Assembly (NCBI GenBank): GCA_039707655.1
Contig: CM077667.1
Span: 158,514,642 to 158,578,641 of the forward strand
Direction of reading: 5' to 3'
Length of the DNA: 64,000 bases
DNA from: Elymus sibiricus
Lineage: Eukaryota > Streptophyta > Magnoliopsida > Poales > Poaceae
The translations under genes and the position numbers were made by a program. The stretch's first letter is position 1, and every line of letters begins with the position of its first letter. The notes below the pieces were generated by a model. That model made no database searches. It saw only the letters and a list, made by a program, of their open reading frames with translations, and was not told the DNA's origin. This document shows, one piece after another, positions 10,421 to 20,660 of the stretch.

Positions 10421-11560
10421 TAATTTGTTCACTTATAAGTTGCCAATGCATAAGAACTGAGTTGACTTAAATGTGTTTGTTACATGCTATATGATGTTCT
10501 TTTTGGTGCTTTAATTCTTGTTTTTCATACGAGCATCGCTAAAATCTCAAGTCTATCCTAATGGCTATAAAGAAAGAGCTTGCGGAGACAACCCGAATTT
10601 ATTTGTATCAATATGGTTACTGCTATTGTAATGATTATACTTGTATCATTGTTTTGAATAATGTGTCAAATAATAGCACTTTGGGATGTTGTAATTGCAA
10701 TTTTGTTAGGTTGCGTGCACAAACAAAAACATTTACCTTTAGTATTTAAATTTTCTTTCTGTGTTGAAGCGTGATCAATTCCTAATTTTTTTACCCGGTA
10801 CTTCCATACATATTCTCTCTTATGTACTATTTTTCAGAATTTTAGAGTTAGAGAAGTATGCATATTAAGTGGATTACAACAAAATATCCTGGTTTTGCAA
10901 ATTGTTGTTCTGTTTTGTTATCTTCTTATGCTTGATTGTTCATGGCTTAATTATGGGATACTAATTGTGGAAATAAAAGTATACAGTAGCTAACGTTTGA
11001 AATATGATGCATCTTATTTTGACAGTACACGATAGGTGATTTATATTTATGTGTACTAATCTCTCTAATGAGTTTTGTGTAGTCTAGTGTGAATAAAGTT
11101 TTTAAAATTGAGCGGAACATCGATATGAGAGGAGCAAGCAGCGGCAAGATTTTATGCTCAAGGATGCCCATGACACCCCCAAGGTAATATCTAATGAGAC
11201 TCAAGGTCTAAGCTTGGGGATGCCTCGAAAATGATCCCCTTTCTCATCAACAATTGTCGGTTTGTCTCGGTTGGGCTTATGTTTTAATTTGTTCATTTGA
11301 TATTGGCTATACGCGTCGTGTGATTTTTATTTTTTATTTTTCTTGCTGTTTGTTGTGATCATTACGTGTTGTTCACAAACCTTGAGAGAGATATACATGT
11401 GGCATATTCTTTTTTATGATGATTTATACACTCCATTTGTATCCTTTGAGTTGAGGTAATTGTAGAATTACATTTGTAGAAAGGTTATGATTCTATTACT
11501 TCACCTATATCTTTTTAGGGAGTTGATTTTTTTTTTTGTTTTCAAGAAATATATCCGTCG
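10421..11560 (+). other. Non-coding internal remnant of gag-only Athila-like element
   Basis: AT-rich and without a supportable gene. It contains ctaagcttggggatgcc at about 11209-11225, a polypurine-like motif that recurs inside related elements at 2364 and (reversed) 22828. This places the stretch downstream of the gag-like ORF of the same element type. No LTR follows, so the 3' end was lost. Confidence 0.45.
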
Positions 11561-11799
11561 GAGACACAACTCTACACGTCTGCTGACAAGGTTAGCTAGA
11601 TGCATCGCGAGGACAGGCGTTAGGCGAGGAGAACCTTATTTCATCGCCTCCCCTTCCTAAGCACGATACAAACTTTAAACGAATATAAAAAGTTATCTAA
11701 TACCCGGAGCTGGATCCCTCCCACCGCCAAGGGCCGAGATCCATCGCGTCTTCATGGCCTAAGGCCGGCGAGCAACTCTTGCCGCCATTGAGTCGCTAT
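11561..11799. other. Unassigned sequence
   Basis: Roughly 240 bases without a recognisable gene, repeat or terminal repeat. Confidence 0.4.
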
Positions 11800-12235
11800 G
11801 GGCGTGTTTGGTTGGCTGCATAGTGGTTGGTAGACTACATATAGAGGGAATCTTTCACTTCACACGATGTTTGATTACTTGACCCGTATCAATTTCATGC
11901 GTCGCACGTTGTTTAAAGCACTCCAGGGCCATGTTGAGAAGTAACGAACGAATTGGCGGTTTCCACTCATGCAAGCTCGCGCGGACCACGAGGTGAGAAA
12001 GATTGTCTCCTATTTCGTGCCAAGTTGCATGCTCCTCTCACAGTGCATGCGGGAAGCCACCAGTACGAAACGCGTGAGCTTGCATGCTGTGAAACCCCAC
12101 CAACCACCATGCAGGTAACCAATCAATATGCATACGTCGTTTTTTTGCATTGTTTTTCTTCAACCAGGCCTGCTTAGCCTGACTTGTTTTCCTCGTATAG
12201 CCTGGCCCGATGGTTGCAAGCAACCAAACACACCC
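11800..12235. mobile_element. MITE-like element with GGGYGTGTTTGGTTG terminal inverted repeats
   Basis: The left end gggcgtgtttggttg (11800-11814) is the near-perfect inverse of the right end caaccaaacacaccc (12221-12235). A TAT triplet flanks both sides (11797-11799 and 12236-12238). At 436 bp with no coding capacity, it fits a non-autonomous DNA transposon. The superfamily is uncertain: a 3-bp duplication would suit PIF/Harbinger or CACTA, while the termini also resemble some hAT MITEs. Confidence 0.65.
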
Positions 12236-12238
12236 TAT

Positions 12239-12569
12239 AGCAATAAGGGGTACGCGTGCGTGTATTTGCTTGTTGAACCTTTGTTGTTAGTATCGGTCCT
12301 ATATGATCTACTGTTGTATATATGTCAGTTTTTCTTTTCTTTCTCATATGACTGATGTTTGACTGTGTGCATTTTAGTTATGCAGAGGTAGAATGTTGCT
12401 CTCATTTATGTCCGCTCTTAGGTTACATTTTAAGCTAATAAAAATGCCTCTTTTACAAAAGGACTCCGATAAGTACCATACGAGTGGCACGAAGCAATTT
12501 GGACCAAACGTCCCATCATCACAGACCGCGCCGCATCACCGCATGAATTCACAAACTCATGATGTTAGC
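12239..12569. other. Low-copy spacer, no gene seen
   Basis: About 330 bases between the MITE and the inverted-repeat element. Only short non-coding-looking frames; nothing recognised. Confidence 0.4.
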
Positions 12570-13530
12570 AGGAATGTTTTGAGTTTTGAGTTTTTAAAAT
12601 GTTTTATCTCTTAAATGAAGAATCTCATTGAAATACTGTTTTCATCATTAAATCCATCGCGACGAGACCTTCGAAACTAGATCCCATATTGATATATTTT
12701 GACGACTTGTTTTGGTGTTAAAAGTTGTCATGTCTATCGCAGATAAATTGCCATGGTGTTTACATTGAAATTACCATGATATGTTTCAACTACTTTTTTT
12801 CTGCGTTTAATGTAAATTTTGACATGTTATAAAAAGAGAAATTAAGAAACTAAAACTTGCTATGTAGAATTATGAAATTTTGCCATGATCCATGAAATAA
12901 TTTTGACATGGTTCATAATTAAAAGGAAATCCGTCATCAATTACTTTAAAAATGCATGGTCAATCACTCAAATTTAACATGAACCATAAACTAAAATTGC
13001 TATGATGAATTACTTAGATGTGTCATGATCAATGCACTAAATTTGCCCTGGTTCATACAAAAAGAACTTATCACGGTCAAAATACTAAAATTTCCATGGT
13101 CAAATTAACTAAAACTGCCATGATTTATAAATTAAATTTGCCATGATTTATACACTAAATTTGCCATGATAAATTACTAAAAATTTCCATGATCTATGAA
13201 GTAAATTTACCGTGGTTAATTGCTACAAACTGTCTTGGTCAATTAATAAAATTTGCCATGAAAAGTAGCTGAAATACAATGACAACTTTAAAATCTAGAA
13301 AAACAATAGATGAAACATATCATGTCAACTTTAGTGTAAACGCTATGGCAAATTTAGTGTAAATATCATGGCAATTTTTGACAAAAAAAGTCATTGAAAT
13401 ATATCAATACGGAATTTTGTTTTGAATATCTCGTCGAGACGGATTTAATGATGAAAACGGATTTTTAATTAAATTTTTTATTTACGAAATAATAATAAAA
13501 AATTATAGTTCAAAAAACCAAAAAGATTTC
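12570..13530. mobile_element. Long-inverted-repeat (Mutator-like) element filled with TTGCCATG repeats
   Basis: The arm at 12636-12735 (for example ttttcatcattaaatcc, then cgacgaga, then attgatatatttt) is mirrored at 13365-13465 (aatatatcaata, then tcgtcgaga, then ggatttaatgatgaaaa). The inverted repeats are therefore about 100 bp. The interior carries about 15 degenerate copies of TTTGCCATGR in plus orientation from 12751 to 13262, switching to the minus orientation (catggcaa) at about 13317-13375. No transposase frame is present. Long terminal inverted repeats suggest a non-autonomous MULE. Outer limits are approximate and no target duplication was resolved. Confidence 0.55.
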
Positions 13531-14260
13531 GAGAACGTCATCTGTTTCGTTTTATATGCATACATACGATGTATAGTAAAATGGTTGATGATAATCATGT
13601 TTGGCTCAAATTACTTCTGTGTCACACTTATCATTTGAGTTCCAAGCAAGATAAAATACCCATTGATCAAACCAAGAGGAGACCGGGAAACCGGCCCAAA
13701 TTTCTCACCGACAGGACCAGCTGGGACGGATAAAATCTCCTGTTCGGTAGCATCCGGCCCCATTTCTCAGAGGCCCAAACGGAGACAAAACAGAGCAGCA
13801 TCCCGGCGCCACAGTAGAAACGCGCCGAGCCGGACCCCAACAAAACAGGTCAAATGGCAGTCTTCCCCATGTGTTTTTTACCGTCCACTCCATTCGCTTC
13901 TCCTCGCCGAGGGGGAGGCATTCCCATCCCCAAGAAAACGTTTTAAAATGGACAGCTTCCATCCCCTCCCCCACTCTACTCGATACCGGGTCTCCGCCTA
14001 GTACACCGTGCGTCCTCAGCTCAGCTCAGCTCAGCTCGCTTCTCCTCTGCTCTGCTCTGCTCTGCTCAGCTCAGCTACCCCCACTAGCTTGTCCTCTCCC
14101 CCATCCATCTCCATCTCAATAACAGCACCTACCAACTCGTTCCCCCGCACAATCGCCGTCGCCAATGCCGACGCCCATGTCGCCGTCCTTCGTCTGACCC
14201 CGACACGCCTCGAGCGCGCCCGGCCAAAGAACCGTCCCATCGCCGAGACCAACACCCACC
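13531..14260 (+). promoter_or_regulatory. 5' flank and leader of the HSL1-like gene
   Basis: No convincing TATA box was identified. The leader is C/T-rich and carries two linked pentanucleotide microsatellites, (TCAGC)n at 14015-14036 and (TCTGC)n at 14045-14066, followed by more tcagc units to 14077. CT-rich leaders of this kind are common in grass genes. The start codon context is caccATGG. Frames overlapping this leader and the gene are shadows of its high G+C coding sequence. Confidence 0.45.
14015..14077. repeat. Pentanucleotide microsatellite (TCAGC/TCTGC)n in 5' leader
   Basis: Tandem tcagc units (14015-14036) and tctgc units (14045-14066) lie about 190 bp before the ATG. They are likely length-polymorphic. 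Confidence 0.75.
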
Positions 14261-17200
14261 ATGGCCGCCTTCCTCCCCCTCCTGCTGCTCGCCGTCGCGG
14301 CCAATGCCGCCTTGCTGGTGGTCCCGTCGCTGGCGCTCAACCAGGACGGCCTCTACCTGCTCGACGCCAAGCGCGCGCTCACCGCCTCCGCGCTCGCGGA
14401 CTGGAACCCCCGCGACGCCACGCCCTGCGGCTGGACGGGCGTCTCCTGCGTCGACGGCGCCGTCACGGAGCTCTCGCTCCCCAACGCCAACCTCACCGGC
14501 TCCTTCCCCGCCGCGCTCTGCCGCCTCCCGCGGCTCCAGTCCCTCAACCTCAGGGAGAACTACATCGGCCCCGACATCGCCGCCAAGGCCGTCGCCGGGT
14601 GCAAGGCGCTGGTGCGCCTCGACCTGTACATGAACACGCTCGTCGGGCCGCTCCCCGACGCGCTGGCCGAGCTCCCGGAGCTCGTCTACCTCAGCCTCGA
14701 GGCCAACAACTTCTCCGGGTCCATCCCGGAGTCCTTCGGCACGTTCAAGAAGCTCCAGTCGCTCTCGCTCGTCAACAACCTGCTGAGCGGCGAGGTCCCG
14801 GCGTTCCTCGGCCGCGTCTCCACGCTCCGGGAGCTCAACATGTCCTACAACCCTTTCGCTCCGGGTCCAGTGCCGGCCGAGCTCGGCGACCTCACCGCGC
14901 TGCGCGTGCTCTGGCTCGCCAGCTGCAACCTCGTCGGCTCCATCCCGGCTTCTCTCGGCCGGCTCGGCAACCTCACCGACCTCGACCTGTCGCTGAACGC
15001 GCTCACCGGCCCGATACCACCGGGGCTTGCCGGTCTGACAAGCGCCGTTCAGATCGAGCTGTACAACAACTCGCTCTCCGGCACAATCCCGAAGGGATTT
15101 GGCAAGCTAGCGGAGGTCAGGAGCATAGATATCTCCATGAACCGCCTCGGCGGCGCCATCCCGGATGACCTGTTCGAGGCGCCAAAGCTGGAGAGCCTGC
15201 TCCTGTACTTGAACTCCCTCACGGGGCCCGTGCCGGAGTCCGCGGCAAAGGCGTCGTCGCTCGTTGAGCTGCGCCTGTTCTCGAACCGGCTGAACGGCAC
15301 GCTGCCGGCCGACCTCGGTAAAAACACGCCGCTGGTGTGCCTGGACTTGTCCGACAACTCCATCTCCGGCGAGATCCCAAGGGGCATCTGCGACCGCGGC
15401 GAGCTGGAAGAGCTGTTGATGCTCAATAATGCGCTCACCGGGCGCATCCCCGAGGGGCTCGGGCGGTGCCATAGGCTGCGACGGGTGCGGCTGTCCAAGA
15501 ACAGGCTCGACGGCGACGTGCCCGGCCCGGTCTGGGGCCTGCCGCACTTGGCGCTTCTCGAGCTCAACGACAATCAACTCAGCGGGGAGATCTCCCCGGT
15601 CATCGCCGGCGCGGCCAACCTGTCCAAGCTGGTTATCTCCAACAACCTGCTGACCGGGAGCATCCCCTCGGAAATTGGATCCGTCGCCAAGCTGTACGAG
15701 CTATCGGCAGACGGCAACATGCTCTCAGGGCCTCTTCCCTCCTCTCTTGGCAGCCTAGCAGAGCTCGGCCGGCTCGTGCTCCACAACAACTCGCTATCTG
15801 GTCAGTTGCTCCGGGGAATCCGTTCTTGGAAGCAGCTTAGCGAGCTCAACCTCGCCGACAATGGCTTTACCGGAGCCATCCCACCGGAGCTGGGTGACTT
15901 GCCGGTGCTCAACTACCTTGACCTCTCCGGCAACCGTCTGACCGGCCAAGTACCAGCTCAACTGGAGAACCTGAAGCTGAACCAGTTCAACGTCTCTAAC
16001 AACCAGCTCAGTGGCCAGCTTCCAGCGCAGTATGCAACGGAAGCATACCGCAGCAGCTTCTTGGGCAACCCAGGGCTGTGCGGAGACATTGCCGGTTTGT
16101 GTTCGGCTTCGCAAGGAAGTTCAGGGAACCACTCTGGCATTGTCTGGATGATGCGGTCGATATTCATATTCGCGGCTGTTGTCTTGGTTGCCGGCGTCGC
16201 ATGGTTCTACTGGAGGTACCGGAGCTTCAACAAGGCGAAACTGAGAGCCGAGCGCTCAAAATGGACACTGACATCGTTCCACAAGGTGTCGTTCAGTGAG
16301 CATGATATCCTCGACTGCCTTGATGAGGACAATGTCATTGGCAGTGGTGCATCTGGGAAGGTTTACAAGGCGGTGCTCGGCAACGGCGAGGTGGTCGCCG
16401 TCAAGAAGCTGTGGGGCGGCGCGGCGAAGAAGGACATCGAGAACGACGGCGAGGGTTCTGCGGCCGACAACAGCTTCGAGGCCGAGGTGAGGACGCTTGG
16501 CAAGATTCGACACAAGAACATCGTCAAGCTCTTGTGCTGCTGCACGCACAATGACTCCAAGATGCTGGTGTACGAGTACATGCCCAACGGCAGCCTCGGG
16601 GACGTGCTGCATAGCAGCAAGGCTGGTCTGCTGGATTGGCCTACGCGGTACAAGATTGCGCTGGACGCAGCTGAGGGGCTATCCTACCTGCACCAGGACT
16701 GCGTCCCGGCGATCGTCCACAGGGATGTCAAGTCGAACAATATCCTCTTGGATGCAGAGTTCAGCGCCTGTGTTGCAGATTTCGGTGTTGCCAAGGTGGT
16801 GGAGATGGCTGGCCGCGCGCCCAAGTCCATGTCGGTGATCGCTGGCTCCTGTGGTTACATTGCTCCTGGTAAGACTTTCTGAATGTTTCACAAGTTCAGT
16901 TATTAGTCCTTTGATATACGTAGATGTAAGTCTGATCATAGCTGTTCATATTTGTGCAGAGTACGCGTACACGCTCCGTGTGAACGAGAAGAGCGACATA
17001 TACAGCTTCGGCGTGGTCCTCCTGGAGCTCGTGACCGGGAAGCCGCCGGTCGACCCCGAGTTCGGCGAGAAGGACCTGGTGAAGTGGGTGTGCAGCACCA
17101 TTGATCAGAAAGGAGTAGAGCCCGTCCTGGACAGCAGGCTTGACATGGCCTTCAAGGAGGAGATCAGCAGGGTACTGAACATCGCCCTCATCTGCGCGAG

Positions 17201-17348
17201 CTCGCTGCCGATCAACCGCCCGGCAATGCGGAGGGTGGTGAAGATGCTGCAAGAAGTGCGCGCCGACGCGAGGCCGAGGCTGGACAAGGACGGCAAGCTG
17301 TCGCCGTACTACTACGACGACACCTCCGATCAAGGGAGCAGTGTCTAA
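14261..17348 (+). CDS. HSL1: HAESA-like leucine-rich-repeat receptor-like kinase (HSL1-like)
   Basis: Exon 1 is 14261-16868 and exon 2 is 16960-17348, giving 998 codons plus TAA, close to the roughly 1000 residues usual for HAE/HSL proteins. The start is chosen from the caccATGG context and the signal peptide that follows (about residues 1-25, LPLLLLAVAANAALLVV). Next come an LRR N-cap with the PCGWTGVSC cysteine pair, about twenty plant-type LRRs (about 67-600), and a C-cap (FLGNPGLCGD). A single membrane span lies at about 633-651 and a cytoplasmic Ser/Thr kinase follows. Kinase landmarks are the glycine loop GSGASG (694-699), lysine 715 in VAVKK, the RD catalytic loop HRDVKSNN (820-827) and DFG (840-842); all are intact. 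R408 and R410 form the RxR pair which in HAESA contacts the C-terminus of IDA-type peptides. By family it is a plasma-membrane peptide-hormone receptor; the ligand and process in this species are inference. No defect is seen. Confidence 0.93.
16869..16959 (+). other. Single intron of the HSL1-like gene
   Basis: 91 bp, GT (16869-16870) to AG (16958-16959, tttgtgcag). It splits the glutamate codon of the kinase APE motif (GYIAP^EYAYT). The position matches the conserved single intron of HAESA/HSL genes, which supports orthology and an intact gene. Confidence 0.9.
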
Positions 17349-18680
17349 GTCTTAAGGTAAACCGCAGAGCATAACATGTCGGCCCCCTTCCATGACTCGC
17401 CGAGCTCTAGGCAGGGAAGGTCCTAATTAGAACCATGGCCCGTTTACTCCACAAGTTGACACAAGCTTAGCTAATCGGGTGAATCTGGAGTGCTGATTTT
17501 GATGGCTGAACCGCTTGTTGCCGACGCCTCCAGCGCCACTGTGATCTGGAGTTGCTGTGCGCTCCAGTCGGTCGGCAATGGAGGACAAGTGGGAGTTAGG
17601 GCATAGCTAGCTAGCTAGCGGCGGTGTTCTTGGTAGTGCTAGTAGCTGTCTGTGGGCCGCGCCATTGATTCCGGTAGGGTAGATGGTTTGTATGGTCTTG
17701 AAGGAAAGTTTGCCAACGGAAGGAATCCAAATGTAGGTGTGTAATTAGTACTAGTAGTATGCTCCAAATGTGGTCTTGGGAGCCACAGGTGTCGGTTTCC
17801 GGCCGTGTCTATTTTTGTTTCATTTCGAAGCCCAAGTTGCTGTGGTGAAAGCGCTCAGTTTTGTATGCTGTCGGTTGTACACTGGAGACGACAGTGTTGG
17901 AGTTCGGATTGGTTTTCACGATCCGCATCTCGTTTGCGTCGAAGAGGGCAGCCACCCACATGAAAATTTGAATTTGAAACCAGTGTGTGTGCTCTACACT
18001 TCTTCTGCTACGGTGCCACGCATGTGTATTTGGACGCTCGATCTGTTCTGCAAACGAGGCCGTTGTTGGGTTCACAAAAAACTGGGAACGGGGACGGTGT
18101 TGGAACTTGGGCTGGAGTAGCGCCGAAGTCTTTCTTCATGGCACCCTACGTATCTTTTTTGTGTGTGAGCGGGGCACCCTACATATCTTGTCGAACGACC
18201 CCTCCACGAATTCGTTGTCCTCGGTGAAGTTGCACAAGCTAGTTCTTGGAGCAACTCTAGCCGATGCTCTATAGTCCCGACCAACACAAACGTTATACGG
18301 GTGGCCCGTAAAAACATTCCCTAATTTGAGAATGCCATGCCTTTTCTGGGACTTTGCATCTATACCACACCTTTTTTATTATTGGATTAAATAGCACACC
18401 TTTGATTGATAGCTGGACAAAATAACGTAAATTGATATTTTCCTTTCTTTTGCACTTCCATGCCTACTCACTTTCTTTTGCACTTCTATACCATCGGGTG
18501 GATCAACACAACATTGAAGGGGATGACGACCTAATTGACAGTTCCTTATGTGGTGAAGGAGCTAGCCACCGAGACGTTTCTATGGTGAAGGAAATGGTTA
18601 TTGACAGGAGGATGGAAGTGGGGTATGGATCTTACATACAAAGACTCAACAGATTAGGGTTTATAACACACGTAACCCAC
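17349..18680 (+). other. 3' untranslated region and downstream intergenic DNA of the HSL1-like gene
   Basis: No further gene is supported. The first several hundred bases are the probable 3' UTR, but no canonical AATAAA signal was found and its end is not defined. A tagctagctagctag tetranucleotide run sits at about 17604-17620. Around 18240-18310 is a segment resembling the end of a small MITE (ggagcaactctagccgatgc), with no partner end found. Confidence 0.4.
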
Positions 18681-18858
18681 TAGTAAGATAATCGGGTAGG
18701 GTCTGGGTGTACCCATGGACAAAAACTCGTACCCATGCCCTACCCATGACTAATCGGGACGGGTTCAGGCGCTGCCCATGGGCATGAAATTGTCCCCATA
18801 GCCTATCCATGCGGGTCAGGTACCTACGGGCACCCATGCCCATGAGTAAAATTGCCAT
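18681..18858. repeat. Small ACCCATG-rich palindromic repeat
   Basis: The sequence is dense in acccatg/catgggt units: gtacccatgg near 18709, ctacccatg near 18740, gcccatgggc near 18774, and gcacccatgcccatg near 18830. The alternating orientation suggests a MITE-like or foldback repeat. Borders and class are not resolved. Confidence 0.35.
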
Positions 18859-20336
18859 CCTTAGCCTAGGGCCACCCTTCCTCCTCCCATCCCCTCACCC
18901 GCCGCTGGAGGGCGTCGTAGGGCGAAGCCCAGGCAGCGTCGGCGGCGGTGGGGCCTTTAGGCGGCGCGACGTGAGCGGATTTGATGGCCTTCGCGCTTGG
19001 CGGCAGGCAGTGGTCCTATGGCTGTGTGCATCGGCATGAGCTGGCGTCAGGGCAACGTGAGGAGGCGGCCATGGCAAGGAGCTGCGTGGGTGTTGCTGTG
19101 CGGTGGGGCGAAGGGACGAAGAAAGCGTTGCTTGTTGGGGCGTGGGCGAGCTCAGGCTGCGCGGTCGGCGCGTGCTCTGTTCTGGCGGCCTGCTGGGGCT
19201 CCTCTCCTCCGGTGGGACGGCGGATCTGGGGCCCTTGCACCAGGATCTGGTGTGTGGGTTGCGGTCGGCCAGCGACGGCGGCCCTCACGGCGGATTCGAC
19301 GTGGTGGCCGTGCTTTGGCCGATCTGGCATTGTGCGGGAATGGGGATTGCAGGGGTGCAGGTGGACTAGTGGTCATCTAGCCTTGTCGGGGTCGCGTGAG
19401 TCTGCGGCGGGTGCTGCAACACAAGGGGGCCGTGCGCGGAGGCGCAATGAGGGGTTGCTGCTCAGACGACGCGGCAACCGGGGGTGGAGCAGCTCGTAGT
19501 GCCGGATCAGAAGTGAGCCTGCGGCTGCTGGATCTTCTACGCTCTCCGGCGGGCGCGTGTGGTGCGCGGGCGCGTGAGAGCTTGGTTTGTTGTTGTGAAG
19601 TCGAAGCTGTGGTGGCGGGGCCCTGATGGTGTACGATGACGGGCAGCAGGTGGTTCGTTCAATGATATTCTACGACGACAGCTGTCGAGGCAACGATCCT
19701 GACAATGAGTACTAGGGGTACGAACGAGGGGCAAAGCCTAGCTACGACGCAAGTGTATCACTCGGATTTAGCGAGTTCGGACCCCTCTCGGAGAGGTAAA
19801 AACCCTATGTGTCGTGCCCAGAGGCTTTGTGTTTTCTTTGGGGTGTGTGATTACAACAGGGTACTGAATAGAGTGCGCCACACCTCATTAGTGAGCCGTT
19901 TCAAGGGCAATAAATGAATGTAACTACGACAGTTACTAGTAACGACGACTATAACTAGGCAGTTATAGGTAACGGTAGCTATAACCACAATTGATGTATG
20001 ACTTAAGTCCCTCGAACATTGTAGTTCCCTCATCGGCTTTGTATCTCCTCTGCCCGAGTGCTGATGTTGTGCCGACTAGAAGGGAGATGTCAAGTGACTT
20101 TGATAATCCGAGTGGATTCCTTGGCATACACATCCGACTACGCATGCGGTCCAGAGACCTTTAATGATGGTGTGGGGGCCCTGGTTGAGCCTTGGATGTC
20201 AAGCTCATGATCCTACCATTAGTAGGTGACCCCATTACTAGCCCCCGAATCGGTTGAGGTTTTGCAGGGCGAACAGCGAGAATCTTTGGGTTGATCCTAG
20301 TGTTTTGGGGGCACCTGGAACTCGTGGCCGAGTGAT
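18859..20336 (+). mobile_element. Degenerate LTR-retrotransposon fragment, probably Gypsy LTR
   Basis: Part one (about 18870-19640) is G+C-rich with open but unconvincing frames. Part two contains an LTR-like stretch at about 19730-19830 (acgacgcaagtgtat, then cggagaggtaaaaaccc) and a second at about 20180-20330 (accattagtaggtgacccc). I recognise both styles from Triticeae Gypsy LTRs. No termini, primer site or coding domain were found. It abuts a truncated LTR at about 20337. Confidence 0.35.
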
Positions 20337-20660
20337 TATCCATTTGCACCTGGGAAAAACCACAATGGATAGATACCAAAATTCACATATATTCCAAAAA
20401 TAGTCTCCATATATTCCAAGCGATCCCAAAATTCACATATATTCCAAAAATAATCTCCATAAATTTTTATCGCGTTTGGACTTTGTTTGATATGGATTTT
20501 CTGCAAAACAAAAAACACACAAAAAACATGAACCGACACTGGGCATTGGATCAGTAAGTTAGTCCCAAAAATAATATAAAATGTTGCCAAAAGTATATGA
20601 AAGTTGTAGAATATTGGTATGAAACAATCAAGAATTATAGATACGACGGAGACGTATCAG
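20337..20660 (-). mobile_element. Truncated 3' LTR of minus-strand gag-only Athila-like element
   Basis: On the minus strand the LTR starts TGATACGTCTCCGTCGTATC at 20660 and matches the 5' LTR end at 26673. Only about 320 bp are preserved, then the sequence changes near 20337-20390, including a local duplication of an aaaattcacatatattcc stretch. The left end of the element, and therefore the target duplication, is lost. Confidence 0.7.

Noticed and set aside
14008..15168. 386-codon frame overlapping the start of the receptor kinase
   Set aside because: It is an alternate-frame shadow of the G+C-rich LRR exon and leader, starts at a non-ATG codon, and is low-complexity Arg/Pro/Ala in content.
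15049..16653. Several minus-strand frames of 100-175 codons across the kinase gene
   Set aside because: They are antisense shadows of codon-biased coding sequence; no domain or start context.
18870..19640. Open frames of 75-170 codons in G+C-rich DNA downstream of the kinase gene
   Set aside because: No domain, no splice structure, and neighbouring sequence resembles LTR fragments; likely degenerate repeat.
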